This document shows positions 17,461 to 26,265 of a stretch of 64,000 nt of DNA, piece after piece (position 1 is the first letter of the stretch; each line of letters begins with the position of its first letter). The stretch lies in NCBI RefSeq assembly GCF_028745515.1, contig NZ_JAQZSG010000004.1:1-64000 (forward strand). Reading direction: 5' to 3'. Position numbers and translations under genes: made by a program. This stretch comes from Paenibacillus thermotolerans. GTDB lineage: Bacteria > Bacillota > Bacilli > Paenibacillales > YIM-B00363. The notes beneath the pieces were generated by a model that made no database searches, was not told the DNA's origin, and saw only the letters and a program-made list of their open reading frames with translations.

Positions 17461-18081
17461 TTAATGAATTTCGCGAAAGAGGCCGATAACCTTGCCGAGA
17501 ATTTTCACATGATTATACCGAAGCGGCTCCATGGAGGAGTTTTCCGGCTGCAGGCGAATGTGATCGCGTTCCTTATAGAAGGTTTTCACCGTCGCTTCAT
17601 CGTCTTCGGTCATAGCTACGACGATTTCGCCGTTGTTGGCGGTCTGCTGCTGACGGACAATGACGTAATCGCCGTCGTTGATGCCGACCTCGATCATGCT
17701 CTCGCCCATAACCGAAAGCATGAATACTTCGTCGTCGCGAACCATATGGGCCGGAAGCGGGAAGTATTCTTCAATGTTCTCGATAGCCGTAATCGGCTGT
17801 CCGGCAGTTACTTTGCCGACGAGCGGAACCTTGGATACGGCTAGTCCGACAAGCTCGCGTTCCTCATCGTCGCCCAGCAGCTCGATAGCTCTCGGCTTGG
17901 TCGGGTCTCTGCGGATGAAGCCCTTCTTCTCCAGCCGATCCAGATGGCCGTGAACCGTAGAGCTGGAAGCAAGTCCGACAGCTTCCCCGATCTCTCTTAC
18001 GGACGGAGGGTAGCCCTTCTCCCGAACTTCACTGCGTATGAAATCTAAAATGGCTTGCTGACGATTCGATAACTTCGTCAA
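17461..18081 (-). CDS. lexA: SOS repressor LexA
   Basis: 206 residues. The N-terminal helix-turn-helix has [20 protein letters not shown] and [21 protein letters not shown]. The self-cleavage domain has the Ala-Gly-type region near [10 protein letters not shown], the catalytic Ser in VMGESM and the Lys in ATVKTFY. LexA represses DNA-damage genes and cleaves itself with RecA filaments. The start is TTG at 18081 (TTGACGAAG) after GGAGTGATC. It is divergent from yneA across three SOS boxes, so autoregulated. Confidence 0.97.
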   Translation of the reverse strand: MTKLSNRQQAILDFIRSEVREKGYPPSVREIGEAVGLASSSTVHGHLDRLEKKGFIRRDPTKPRAIELLGDDEERELVGLAVSKVPLVGKVTAGQPITAIENIEEYFPLPAHMVRDDEVFMLSVMGESMIEVGINDGDYVIVRQQQTANNGEIVVAMTEDDEATVKTFYKERDHIRLQPENSSMEPLRYNHVKILGKVIGLFREIH

Positions 18082-18117
18082 GAGCGATCACTCCAGGATG
18101 GGGAATATTTTAACAAA

Positions 18118-18146
18118 AGTATACCATAGAACCGGAGTTCGCACAA
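18118..18146 (-). promoter_or_regulatory. lexA promoter
   Basis: On the minus strand: TTGTGC, 17-base spacer, TATACT. The -35 overlaps the first SOS box (18144-18157), so LexA binding would block it. Confidence 0.7.
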
Positions 18147-18157
18147 ACATAAGTTCG
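18144..18157 (+). promoter_or_regulatory. SOS (LexA) box 1
   Basis: CAAACATAAGTTCG, close to the Bacillus SOS consensus CGAACRNRYGTTYG. It covers the -35 of lexA. Confidence 0.8.
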
Positions 18158-18174
18158 AGTATTTTTGAATTTAT

Positions 18175-18188
18175 CAAACATTTGTTCT
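18175..18188 (+). promoter_or_regulatory. SOS (LexA) box 2
   Basis: CAAACATTTGTTCT, in the middle of the lexA-yneA intergenic region and serving either side. Confidence 0.75.
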
Positions 18189-18197
18189 TATTTTGTG

Positions 18198-18226
18198 TTG
18201 ACACAAACATCTGTTCGTGATAAATT
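18198..18226 (+). promoter_or_regulatory. yneA promoter
   Basis: TTGACA, 17-base spacer, TAAATT. The spacer contains SOS box 3, so LexA would occlude RNA polymerase. Confidence 0.8.
18204..18217 (+). promoter_or_regulatory. SOS (LexA) box 3
   Basis: CAAACATCTGTTCG, inside the yneA promoter spacer. Confidence 0.82.
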
Positions 18227-18267
18227 ATCGATATACGAAACAGAACAAGTGTTTGGAGGATGCGGGA

Positions 18268-18606
18268 ATGAGAACTCATCGCTCAACGAATATTTACATA
18301 CGTAGAAAATTACTGAATAGAATGTGCGCTTTGCTATTTATTATTATTGTGAGCGCCTCATCCGGCGCCATGCTGCAGGCTAACGCCAACGAACGTGCGG
18401 ACGGGCAGCCGGAAGTTTCATACGTTGCCGAGGATCATAAGGAGTATAAGAAGCTTTGCGTTGAATCCGGAGATACGCTTTGGTCCATCGCAAAGAAATA
18501 TGGGGATCCCGATTGCGACATTCGCGCTTATGTGCATGATCTGAAGGAACTGAATCAATTGGAATCCTCCAACTTACAAGTAGGGCAAATCATCCTTTTG
18601 CCATAA
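18268..18606 (+). CDS. yneA: SOS cell-division inhibitor YneA (LysM protein)
   Basis: 112 residues. One N-terminal membrane helix (MCALLFIIIVSASSGAML) is followed by an extracellular LysM domain (KLCVESGDTLWSIAKKYG ... LNQLESSNLQVGQIILLP). This is the YneA layout: an SOS-induced, membrane-bound protein that delays septum formation. The ATG at 18268 has GGAGGAT nine bases upstream; an earlier in-frame start at 18217 lies inside the promoter. Divergent from lexA as in B. subtilis, where yneB and ynzC follow; here yneB is absent. Confidence 0.92.
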   Translation: MRTHRSTNIYIRRKLLNRMCALLFIIIVSASSGAMLQANANERADGQPEVSYVAEDHKEYKKLCVESGDTLWSIAKKYGDPDCDIRAYVHDLKELNQLESSNLQVGQIILLP

Positions 18607-18622
18607 TGTATATATCATGTTG

Positions 18623-18670
18623 AACGGAAGAACCGTCTGCTCCTATGGGATGCGGCGGTTCTTTTCCGTT
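18623..18670 (+). terminator. terminator after yneA
   Basis: AACGGAAGAACCG pairs with CGGTTCTTTTCCGTT around a central CCGC-type hairpin. The T content is internal, so strength is uncertain. Confidence 0.6.
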
Positions 18671-18732
18671 TCCTTGACTTTCTGCGCGATGCTATGTAAA
18701 AGTTAAATGTACGCACAGAAAGGGGTATGTTG

Positions 18733-18918
18733 ATGATTTCGGAACGCGTGAAGCGAATTAACGAGCTGGCCCGCAAACAGAAGTCCGTCGGTCTATCGGA
18801 AGAAGAGAAGGCGGAGCAGGCCATATTAAGGAAAGAGTATATTGACAATTTAAAAGAATCTCTCCGTTTTCAATTGGATTCCATTGAATTTGTAGAAGAC
18901 AAAGAAAAGAAGGATTGA
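18733..18918 (+). CDS. UPF0291 (DUF896) family protein, YnzC-like
   Basis: 61 residues, all-helical and highly charged: ERVKRINELARKQKSVGLS, EEEKAEQAILRKEYID, FRFQ-type end LRFQLDSIEF. This matches the small DUF896 family (B. subtilis YnzC), which follows yneA-yneB in the SOS locus there. The ATG at 18733 is chosen over 18727 because AAAGGGG lies eight bases upstream. Function unknown. It has its own leader after the yneA terminator. Confidence 0.88.
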   Translation: MISERVKRINELARKQKSVGLSEEEKAEQAILRKEYIDNLKESLRFQLDSIEFVEDKEKKD

Positions 18919-18923
18919 GTGCA

Positions 18924-19433
18924 ATGTCCCGCAAATGGGAGCGAATGGTCCAAAAAAATAAAGAAAAGATCAACAAACAACGCCAGAAGCAAGGAAAGAC
19001 GCCGTTAGCCGCGGAGCAGGAGACCGTTGTTCGCGGAAGGAGCTGGTTTTTCCCGCTGGTGTTGACGATTATGGGAATCATGTTCGCGCTGACGCTTGCG
19101 CCTACAGGGGGACTGACGACGTTCAATGCGATTACGGTCGCCTTGTACTTTGTGCTTGCGATGTTTCATTTTTTTCTCCGCAGACCTTATTTGAAGATCG
19201 GCAAATCGCGCCTGAGCTGGCGCACCTTCACCGGAGAGAAGGCGCTGACCGCTTCCGAAATCGGAACGATCTCGTTCGCGCCAGGCTCGGTTTTGGTACA
19301 AGGGAAGGACGGAAAAACTCGGCGCACCTTTACCAAAGTGATGGATTTATTCCCGCTGGACGAGCTGAAGGCCGCTTTGCGGCAGTTTGCCGAAAGCAAT
19401 CACGTAACGTTAGCAGACAATAAGCGAGGGTGA
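18924..19433 (+). CDS. two-helix membrane protein of unknown function
   Basis: 169 residues. A basic start (KWERMVQKNKEKINKQRQKQ) precedes two membrane helices (WFFPLVLTIMGIMFALTLAP and FNAITVALYFVLAMFHFFL). A cytoplasmic tail follows (LKIGKSRLSWRTFTGEKALTA ... SVLVQGKDGKTRRTFTK) that resembles a bacterial PH-like domain. I do not recognise the family. It starts six bases after the UPF0291 gene and seven before the HAD gene, so it probably shares their transcript. Confidence 0.72.
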   Translation: MSRKWERMVQKNKEKINKQRQKQGKTPLAAEQETVVRGRSWFFPLVLTIMGIMFALTLAPTGGLTTFNAITVALYFVLAMFHFFLRRPYLKIGKSRLSWRTFTGEKALTASEIGTISFAPGSVLVQGKDGKTRRTFTKVMDLFPLDELKAALRQFAESNHVTLADNKRG

Positions 19434-19439
19434 GGATCG

Positions 19440-20231
19440 GTGGCATTGCGCGCGGTTTTATTTGATTTGGACGATACTTTATTATGGGACGACCGAAGCG
19501 TCGAAGAGGCGTTCGAGGCGACCTGCCGTTTTGCGGCGGAGCGCTGCGGCGTCGATGCGGCTTCATTGAAAGAAGCGGTTCATACGGAAGCAAGAGCATT
19601 GTATCAAAGCTACGAAACGTTTCCGTTCACGCAGATGATCGGCATTAATCCGTTCGAGGCGCTATGGGGAAACTTCACCGAGGGGGAAGACCCGAATTTC
19701 CGGAAGCTTCATGAACTGGCGCCGGCGTACCGCAAGGAGGCGTGGACGAGGGGCCTGCGTTCCGTTGGAATCGAGGACGAGCGGCTTGGAGCGGAATTGG
19801 CCGAATTGTTTCCGGCGGAACGCCGCAAACGCGCTTATGTGTATCCGGAAACGTTCGATGTATTGAATGCGCTGAAGGGGAAATATAAGCTTCTTCTGTT
19901 AACCAACGGCTCGCCGGATTTGCAGAAGGAGAAGCTGGCGGGCGTCCCCTCTCTTGCGCCGTATTTCGATCATATTGTCATATCCGGCGAGTTCGGCCGG
20001 GGCAAACCCGACCCGGCGATTTTTGAGCATGCGGTGTCGCTGCTCGGCATTCAGCCTAATGAAGGTCTTATGATCGGCGATAAACTGACGACCGACATTC
20101 TCGGTTCGAGCCGCATCGGTATGCCGAACGTATGGATTAACCATCACGGAGCGTCCGTCGGCGACCATGTTCCTCCGGTCCATGCCATTACGAAGCTTGA
20201 GCAATTGCTTGCAATCATCGATCGATCGTAA
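19440..20231 (+). CDS. HAD-superfamily hydrolase
   Basis: 263 residues. Motif I is VLFDLDDTLL (nucleophile Asp), motif II LLLTNGSPD, motif III the Lys in GRGKPDPAIF, and motif IV MIGDKLTTDILGS. A helical cap of ~90 residues lies between I and II, as in the YjjG/YfnB-like group of phosphatases. The substrate is unknown. The start is GTG at 19440 (GTGGCATTG) after GCGAGGGTGAGGA. Likely last gene of the small cluster from 18733. Confidence 0.85.
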   Translation: MALRAVLFDLDDTLLWDDRSVEEAFEATCRFAAERCGVDAASLKEAVHTEARALYQSYETFPFTQMIGINPFEALWGNFTEGEDPNFRKLHELAPAYRKEAWTRGLRSVGIEDERLGAELAELFPAERRKRAYVYPETFDVLNALKGKYKLLLLTNGSPDLQKEKLAGVPSLAPYFDHIVISGEFGRGKPDPAIFEHAVSLLGIQPNEGLMIGDKLTTDILGSSRIGMPNVWINHHGASVGDHVPPVHAITKLEQLLAIIDRS

Positions 20232-20239
20232 GAATGAAG

Positions 20240-20269
20240 AACGGCCTGTTCCGTAAGGAGCAGGCCGTT
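20240..20269. terminator. hairpin between convergent HAD and mtnD genes
   Basis: AACGGCCTG pairs with CAGGCCGTT. There is no strong T-run on either side, so it may be a weak terminator. Confidence 0.55.
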
Positions 20270-20279
20270 GTAAATACGA

Positions 20280-20822
20280 TTATGCTTTTTGGAAGGAAGG
20301 GTCGTCGAAAGGCTGAGCAATCCAGCCTGCGGGCTCGATGAACAAGCGCACCGCTACGATTTGGCGATTTTCCATCAGCGTGAAGAAATGCGGCTTGTTC
20401 TCCGGTACGGAGATGACGTCGCCGGCTTCCAGCTCGACGTCGAAGTAGCCTACGTCGTCCGAGCCTTTGATGATGAAAATTCCTTTACCCGCCGTAATCG
20501 CGCGAACTTCGTCCTCCGTGTGGGTATGGACGGCTTCAAATTTTTTGAGCAGCTCGTCGAGGTTCGGAGTAGCGTCGGAGAGCGAGATGATGTCCCACGT
20601 TTTGTAGCCTCTGCGTGCTGCCAGATCGCGAATCTCCTCATCGAACGTGGAAAGAATCGTATTCTTTTCTTCGTCCGTGAGAACGAATTTATTTTGCAGC
20701 TCGGCCGGCAGCTTCGCCGGGTTCCAGTGCTCGTACAGTACTTCTTGGTTTGCAAGGAACGATTTGACGTTCTCTTCGCCGGTAATCCGTTCATTCGTAT
20801 TGCGAATGCGAATTTCTGCCAT
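20280..20822 (-). CDS. mtnD: acireductone dioxygenase (MtnD)
   Basis: 180 residues, cupin fold. The metal ligands are in VHTHTEDEVR and the later His in ENKPHFFTLM. It oxidises 1,2-dihydroxy-3-keto-5-methylthiopentene in the methionine salvage pathway; iron gives the keto-acid precursor of methionine, nickel an off-pathway product. The ATG at 20822 has AAGAGGGAAT upstream; a longer frame begins at 20846. No other salvage gene is adjacent, but metH starts divergently 166 bases away. Confidence 0.92.
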   Translation of the reverse strand: MAEIRIRNTNERITGEENVKSFLANQEVLYEHWNPAKLPAELQNKFVLTDEEKNTILSTFDEEIRDLAARRGYKTWDIISLSDATPNLDELLKKFEAVHTHTEDEVRAITAGKGIFIIKGSDDVGYFDVELEAGDVISVPENKPHFFTLMENRQIVAVRLFIEPAGWIAQPFDDPSFQKA

Positions 20823-20988
20823 GGAAATTCCCTCTTTCTTAATCAATGTTCGATTTTGAATGACGCTAATCTATGATGCAGATTATCATTTATTTTTTCA
20901 CACCTGCCGCAACTTTTCAACTACCTTTCCCTATTCCGAGTAATTTGGTAAACTATTGAGCAATACGTACATGGGGCGTGAGAGAAAT

Positions 20989-23900
20989 ATGGTCAAAACC
21001 ATACTGGAGCAGCAATTAGAGAAAAAGATATTAATTATTGACGGCGCCATGGGAACGATGATACAACAAGCCGATTTGACGGCTGACGATTTCGGCGGTG
21101 AATCGCTCGAGGGCTGCAACGAGATGCTTTGCGTGACGAAGCCGGAGCTGATCCGCTCCATCCACGAGCAATATCTCGAAGCCGGGGCCGATATTATCGA
21201 GACGAATACGTTCGGCTCTACAAGCATCGTATTGGCCGAGTACGATATTGCTCATATGGCAAGGGAGCTGAACCTTGCGGCAGCGAAGCTGGCGGTCGAA
21301 GCTGTCAAGAAATATTCCACGCCCGAGCGGCCCCGGTTTGTGGCGGGTGCAATGGGACCGACGACGAAGACGCTGTCTGTAACGGGCGGCGTTACGTTCG
21401 AGGAATTGATTGCATCTTATTACGAGCAAGCGCTGGCGCTTATTGAAGGCGGAGTCGACGCGCTGCTGCTGGAGACGAGCCAGGATACGCTCAATGTGAA
21501 AGCGGGAAGCATCGGAATCCGGAACGCTTTCGAAACTTCCGGCATCACGCTTCCGATCATGATTTCCGGCACGATCGAGCCGATGGGGACGACGCTGGCG
21601 GGGCAAAATATCGAATCGTTCATGGTGTCGCTGGAGCATCTGCGGCCGGTATCGATCGGTTTGAATTGCGCTACGGGACCGGAGTTCATGAAGGATCATA
21701 TCCGCACGCTTTCCCAATTGACGGGAGCTGCGGTTTCTTGTTATCCGAACGCGGGCTTGCCCGATGAGGACGGGCATTACCACGAGACGCCGGAATCGCT
21801 TGCGCGCAAGCTGGGCGATTTTGCAGCGAACGGGTGGCTCAATATTGCAGGAGGCTGCTGCGGAACGACGCCGGATCACATTCGCGCGATTGCAGACGAG
21901 CTAAGCCGATATAGACCGCGGGAGCGGGACGGGCAGCATCCGCCTGCGGTTTCGGGCATCGAGACGGTCTACATGGAAGAAGACAGCCGCCCGTTAATGG
22001 TCGGCGAGCGGACGAACGTCATCGGCTCGCGTAAGTTTAAACGGCTCATTTTCGAAGGAAAGCTGGAGGAGGCCTCCGAAATCGCGAGGGCTCAGGTGAA
22101 GAACGGCGCGCATATTATCGACATCAATTTGCAGGATACGGAGCTGAACGAGCCGAAGGTGATGGCGGAGTTTTTGCAGCTCGTCACCAAGAAAGTAAAA
22201 GTGCCGCTCATGATCGATTCGACGTACTCCGAGGTCATTGAGATCGGTTTAAAATATTCGCAGGGCAAAGCGATCATTAACTCCATCAACATGGAGGACG
22301 GTTTGGAGCGGTTCGATCAGGTGGTGCCGCTCATTCACAAATACGGCGCGGCCGTCGTCGTCGGCTTGATCGACGAGAAAGGTATGGCCGTATGGCCGGA
22401 AGACAAGCTGCGCGTCGCCAAGCGTTCGTATGATATTTTGGTAAATCAATACGGCGTGAACCCCGCGGACATTATTTTCGATCCGAACGTATTCCCGGTC
22501 GGCTCGGGCGATCCGCAGTATATCGGCTCGGCCAAAGCGACGATCGACGGCATTGCGCTGCTGCGGGAGCACTTCCCGGAATGCTCCAGCATACTCGGCA
22601 TCAGCAACGTCTCTTTCGGCTTGCCCGATGCGGGCCGCGAGGTGCTTAACTCGGTGTTCCTGTATCACAATACGAAGGCGGGTCTCGGCTACGCGATCGT
22701 CAATACGGAGAAGCTGGAGCGCTATGCGTCCATTCCGGAGGAGGAGCGGAAGCTTGCCGAGGATTTGATTTTCCACACGAGCGATGAGACGCTGGCCGCC
22801 TTCGTGGCGCATTTCCGCGAGAAGAAGGTTGTCAAGAAGGAGAAGGCGTCCGACCTCCCGCTTGAAGAGCGGCTGGCGTCTTACATCGTGGAAGGTACGA
22901 AGGAAGGGCTCATTCCGGACTTGGACGAAGCGATGAAAAAATATTCGCCGCTTGAAATTATTAACGGTCCGCTCATGGCAGGCATGGACGAGGTCGGTCG
23001 GCTGTTCAACAACAACGAGCTGATCGTCGCGGAGGTGCTTCAGAGCGCCGAGGTGATGAAGGCGTCGGTTGCGCATCTGGAGCCGTTCATGGAAAAGACC
23101 GAGTCGGCGGTGAAGGCGCGGATCATGCTGGCGACCGTAAAGGGCGACGTTCACGATATCGGCAAAAATTTGGTCGAGATTATTCTTTCCAACAACGGGT
23201 ATGAAATTATCAACCTCGGGATCAAGGTGCCGCCGGAGCGGCTCATCGAGGAGTTCCGCAAAGAAAAGCCGGACGCAATCGGCTTGTCCGGCTTGCTCGT
23301 CAAATCGGCGCAGCAGATGGTCACGACGGCTCAGGATTTGAAGGCGGCCGGCATCGACGTACCGATTCTCGTCGGCGGAGCGGCGCTTTCGCGGAAATTT
23401 ACGAAAACCCGAATCGCTCCTGAGTATGACGGTCTTGTTCTGTACGCGAAGGATGCGATGGATGGCCTCGACTTGGCGAATAAATTGACGAACCGGGAAG
23501 AGAAGGAACGGCTCATTCGGGAAATGCGCGAGGCGAAGGAGAGCTTCGTGATGGAGTCGGGCAGAAGGAAGGGAGCCTCAGCCGCAACCGGCGAGCCGAA
23601 GGTTTCGAAGGTGTCGCGAGATGTCCCTGTCCAGAAGCCGAACGATTTGGAGCGCCACGTCCTTAGAGACTATCCGATCACTCATTTGCTCCCTTATGTG
23701 AATATGCAGATGCTGCTCGGGCATCATCTCGGCTTGAAGGGAAAAGTGGAGACGCTGCTGGCGGAGGGAGACCCGAAGGCGACGGAGCTGAAGCGAGTCG
23801 TCGACGAGCTGTTTGCGGAAGCCGTCCGTGACGGCACCATCGTCCCGAGCGGGATGTACCGGTTTTTCCCGGCGCAATCCGACGGGGATACGGTCATCGT

Positions 23901-24435
23901 GTACGATCCCGAGGATCAAAGCCGCGTGCTGCAAACGTTCACGTTCCCAAGGCAAGATGTCGCCCCGTATTTGTGCCTTGCGGATTATTTGAAGCCGAAG
24001 GACAGCGGCGAAATGGACTATGTCGGCTTTTTGGCCGTGACGGCGGGCAAGGGGATTCGCGACAGGGCGGAGCGGTACAAAAATGCCGGCGAATATTTGA
24101 AATCGCACGCGCTGCAAGCCGCGGCGCTTGAGACTGCGGAAGCGTTCGCGGAACGCATTCATCAGCTGATGCGCGACGTATGGGGAATCCCGGATCCGGC
24201 GAACCTGAGCATAGCGGAGATGTTCGCCGCCAAGTACCGGGGGCAGCGTTTCTCGTTCGGATATCCGGCGTGCCCGAACCTGGAGGACCAGCAGCAGCTG
24301 TTCTCGCTGCTGCGTCCGGAGGATATCGGCATCGAGCTGACCGATTCGTTCATGATGGAGCCGGAAGCTTCCGTCACCGCGATCGTATTCGCGCATCCGG
24401 AGGCGCGGTATTTCAACGTAGACAAGGCGGAGTAA
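20989..24435 (+). CDS. metH: cobalamin-dependent methionine synthase
   Basis: 1148 residues, full length. Order of domains: homocysteine-binding barrel with zinc Cys (NCATGPE near 225 and GGCCGTTPDH near 300); pterin/methyl-THF barrel (VGERTNVIGSRKFKRLI from ~340); cobalamin cap and B12 domain with the axial-ligand motif DVHDIGKN (near 720); activation (AdoMet) domain to the end (PNLEDQQQLFSLL). It makes methionine from homocysteine and 5-methyl-THF. The ATG at 20989 is the most likely start; 20971 is possible. No cobalamin or SAM riboswitch was recognised in the 166-base leader. Confidence 0.96.
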   Translation: MVKTILEQQLEKKILIIDGAMGTMIQQADLTADDFGGESLEGCNEMLCVTKPELIRSIHEQYLEAGADIIETNTFGSTSIVLAEYDIAHMARELNLAAAKLAVEAVKKYSTPERPRFVAGAMGPTTKTLSVTGGVTFEELIASYYEQALALIEGGVDALLLETSQDTLNVKAGSIGIRNAFETSGITLPIMISGTIEPMGTTLAGQNIESFMVSLEHLRPVSIGLNCATGPEFMKDHIRTLSQLTGAAVSCYPNAGLPDEDGHYHETPESLARKLGDFAANGWLNIAGGCCGTTPDHIRAIADELSRYRPRERDGQHPPAVSGIETVYMEEDSRPLMVGERTNVIGSRKFKRLIFEGKLEEASEIARAQVKNGAHIIDINLQDTELNEPKVMAEFLQLVTKKVKVPLMIDSTYSEVIEIGLKYSQGKAIINSINMEDGLERFDQVVPLIHKYGAAVVVGLIDEKGMAVWPEDKLRVAKRSYDILVNQYGVNPADIIFDPNVFPVGSGDPQYIGSAKATIDGIALLREHFPECSSILGISNVSFGLPDAGREVLNSVFLYHNTKAGLGYAIVNTEKLERYASIPEEERKLAEDLIFHTSDETLAAFVAHFREKKVVKKEKASDLPLEERLASYIVEGTKEGLIPDLDEAMKKYSPLEIINGPLMAGMDEVGRLFNNNELIVAEVLQSAEVMKASVAHLEPFMEKTESAVKARIMLATVKGDVHDIGKNLVEIILSNNGYEIINLGIKVPPERLIEEFRKEKPDAIGLSGLLVKSAQQMVTTAQDLKAAGIDVPILVGGAALSRKFTKTRIAPEYDGLVLYAKDAMDGLDLANKLTNREEKERLIREMREAKESFVMESGRRKGASAATGEPKVSKVSRDVPVQKPNDLERHVLRDYPITHLLPYVNMQMLLGHHLGLKGKVETLLAEGDPKATELKRVVDELFAEAVRDGTIVPSGMYRFFPAQSDGDTVIVYDPEDQSRVLQTFTFPRQDVAPYLCLADYLKPKDSGEMDYVGFLAVTAGKGIRDRAERYKNAGEYLKSHALQAAALETAEAFAERIHQLMRDVWGIPDPANLSIAEMFAAKYRGQRFSFGYPACPNLEDQQQLFSLLRPEDIGIELTDSFMMEPEASVTAIVFAHPEARYFNVDKAE

Positions 24436-24436
24436 C

Positions 24437-25366
24437 GTGGAACTGTACTTTCTTGGCACCGGAGCGGGAATGCCGTCCCGCAAACGGAACGTCACTTCAA
24501 TCGCATTAAATTTGCTTCCCGAGCGCGGGACGATGTGGCTGTTCGATTGCGGGGAAGGGACTCAGCATCAGATGCTGAACTCCCCGCTGAAGCCCGGCAG
24601 GCTTGAATTCGTCTTCATTACGCATTTGCACGGGGACCATATTTACGGCTTGCCGGGCATGCTGTCAAGCCGTTCCTACCAGGGCGGCGAAACGCCGCTG
24701 ACGGTGTTCGGGCCGCCGGGCATCCGGCGGTACCTCGAAACGACGCTTGACGTGAGCGACTCGCATTTCGAGTATGAGCTCCGGATCCGGGAGATCGAGG
24801 ATGAGGGAGTCGTGTTCGAGGACGACCAATTCACGGTGTCGGCGGTGCGGCTGGAGCACCGCGTCGAGTCGTTCGGCTACCGCATCGCCGAACGGGACAT
24901 TCCCGGCGCGCTCGACAGCGCCCGGCTCACCAAGGCCGGCGTTCCGCCCGGCCCGGTGTACGCGCGCTTAAAGCGCGGCGAAACCGTCACGCTGCCTGAC
25001 GGGCGCGTGATTCGCGGCGCGGACTACGTGTCCGCGCCGGTGAAAGGGCGCACGCTTGCCGTCTTCGGCGACACGCGCCCCTGCGCGAGCTCGCTCGAGC
25101 TCGCCCGCGGCTGCGACGTCGTCGTGCACGAAGCGACGTTCAAGCACGATCGGCTCGACAAGGCGGCCGCCTTCTACCACACGACGGCCGTGCAAGCCGC
25201 CGAGCTTGCATTGAAGGCGGGGGCAGGCTCGCTCATACTGACGCATCTTTCGTCCCGGTATCAGGACGAACAGGCCCATGAGCTGCTCGATGAGGCGCGC
25301 AACATATTCCCGAACGCGCATGTCGCCGAAGATTTTTGGTCGTTTCCGATCCACCGCCGCAAATAG
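24437..25366 (+). CDS. rnz: ribonuclease Z
   Basis: 309 residues, metallo-beta-lactamase fold. It cleaves the 3' trailer of tRNA precursors. Visible: MELYFLGTGAGMPSRKRNVT, FDCGEGTQHQM, the zinc motif THLHGDHIYGLPG, TVFGPPG, and the later HEATF and LTHLSSRY ligands. The start is GTG at 24437, one base after the metH stop, so it is probably coupled to metH. The middle (about 24850-25200) is noticeably richer in G+C than its neighbours. Confidence 0.94.
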   Translation: MELYFLGTGAGMPSRKRNVTSIALNLLPERGTMWLFDCGEGTQHQMLNSPLKPGRLEFVFITHLHGDHIYGLPGMLSSRSYQGGETPLTVFGPPGIRRYLETTLDVSDSHFEYELRIREIEDEGVVFEDDQFTVSAVRLEHRVESFGYRIAERDIPGALDSARLTKAGVPPGPVYARLKRGETVTLPDGRVIRGADYVSAPVKGRTLAVFGDTRPCASSLELARGCDVVVHEATFKHDRLDKAAAFYHTTAVQAAELALKAGAGSLILTHLSSRYQDEQAHELLDEARNIFPNAHVAEDFWSFPIHRRK

Positions 25367-25380
25367 CCGTATAACCCGAC

Positions 25381-25427
25381 AAAAAAAGGTTTCCCTTCGC
25401 TCGAATGCGAAACGGGAAACCTTTTTC
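25381..25427. terminator. bidirectional terminator between rnz and ybjQ-like gene
   Basis: AAAAAGGTTTCCC pairs with GGGAAACCTTTTT, with T- and A-runs on either side. Confidence 0.88.
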
Positions 25428-25437
25428 TTCTTCAAAA

Positions 25438-25752
25438 CTATTCGACTTTTACCGCCGTGCCGCTGACCGTAACCATCAGCATTCCTTCCCGTACGACCTC
25501 ATAATCGATATCGATGCCTACGACGGCGTTGGCGCCAAGGTATCTCGCATGCTCTTTCATTTCATGAATGGCGATTTCTCTCGCCTCTTTGAGCTTCTGT
25601 TCGTAAGCGCCGGAGCGGCCGCCTACGATGTCAGTAATCGATGCGAACAAATCGCGGACGATATTCGCACCCATGATCGCTTCGCCGTTAACAATGCCCA
25701 AATACTGGGAAATTTTGCTACCTTCAATCGTGTTCGTAGTCGTAATAATCAA
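25438..25752 (-). CDS. YbjQ/UPF0145 family protein
   Basis: 104 residues, the usual size. [24 protein letters not shown]-type start, [17 protein letters not shown] and [13 protein letters not shown] are characteristic of the YbjQ (DUF74) family, whose members form pentamers; a heavy-metal-binding role has been suggested but is not established. Single gene, convergent with rnz. A GGAGG site (GCCAAGGAGGCCG on the minus strand) lies upstream of the ATG at 25752. Confidence 0.9.
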   Translation of the reverse strand: MIITTTNTIEGSKISQYLGIVNGEAIMGANIVRDLFASITDIVGGRSGAYEQKLKEAREIAIHEMKEHARYLGANAVVGIDIDYEVVREGMLMVTVSGTAVKVE

Positions 25753-25942
25753 AAAAATCGGCCTCCTTGGCGGAATACATTCCCTACTAATACGTTACCC
25801 AGCGTTCGTGCGTTTCAATCGGAATTGACCGTTTGTCATTTTTGGGACTTGATCAATAATAATAATTGTCGTTTACTGTCGAATATAAGATTTATTATTC
25901 TATCGTAAACTGCTTATGTAGTATAATAGATTTAGTTCAAAC

Positions 25943-26209
25943 AAGATTCCGACGTCGTTCTGGTAGGGGAAATGCGCGATCTGGAGACGATTGCGACTGC
26001 AATTACCGCCGCGGAGACGGGCATCTCGTATTCGGGACGCTGCATAGGGCGGATGCTACGCAGACGATCGATCGGATAATCGACGTGTTTCCGCGATCGA
26101 GCTTATGGTAAATACGCCGTCGATCGCCAACTTAATCCACAGCGAATAGACGCACCAGATCCGGTCTATCATGCAAACCGGCAAGGCGCTCGGAATGCGG
26201 ACGATGCGG
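25943..26209 (+). pseudogene. pilT relic (type IV pilus retraction ATPase, C-terminal part)
   Basis: Three frames together give PilT sequence: [20 protein letters not shown] then TAAETG, next [26 protein letters not shown] after a frameshift, then AIELMVNTPSIANLIHSE, a stop, and THQIRSIMQTGKALGMRTM. The N-terminal half with Walker A is gone, about 40 residues are missing after DVFP, and there are at least two frameshifts and an in-frame TAG. It is the PilT/GspE-type Walker B and C-terminal region. The prepilin peptidase follows, so this is debris of a type IV pilus locus. Confidence 0.85.
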
Positions 26210-26265
26210 GCTGTGCCCCTAGGTAGTATTCTACTTAATGGCACAGCCTGAATTTCTTTATACAG

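Noticed and set aside
20823-20988. SAM or cobalamin riboswitch before metH/mtnD
   Set aside because: The 166-base region has no recognisable S-box or B12-box core and no terminator stem.
25920-25927. TATAAT-like promoter within the pilT relic upstream region
   Set aside because: TATAAT is present but there is no -35 at a proper distance and the only downstream frame is broken.
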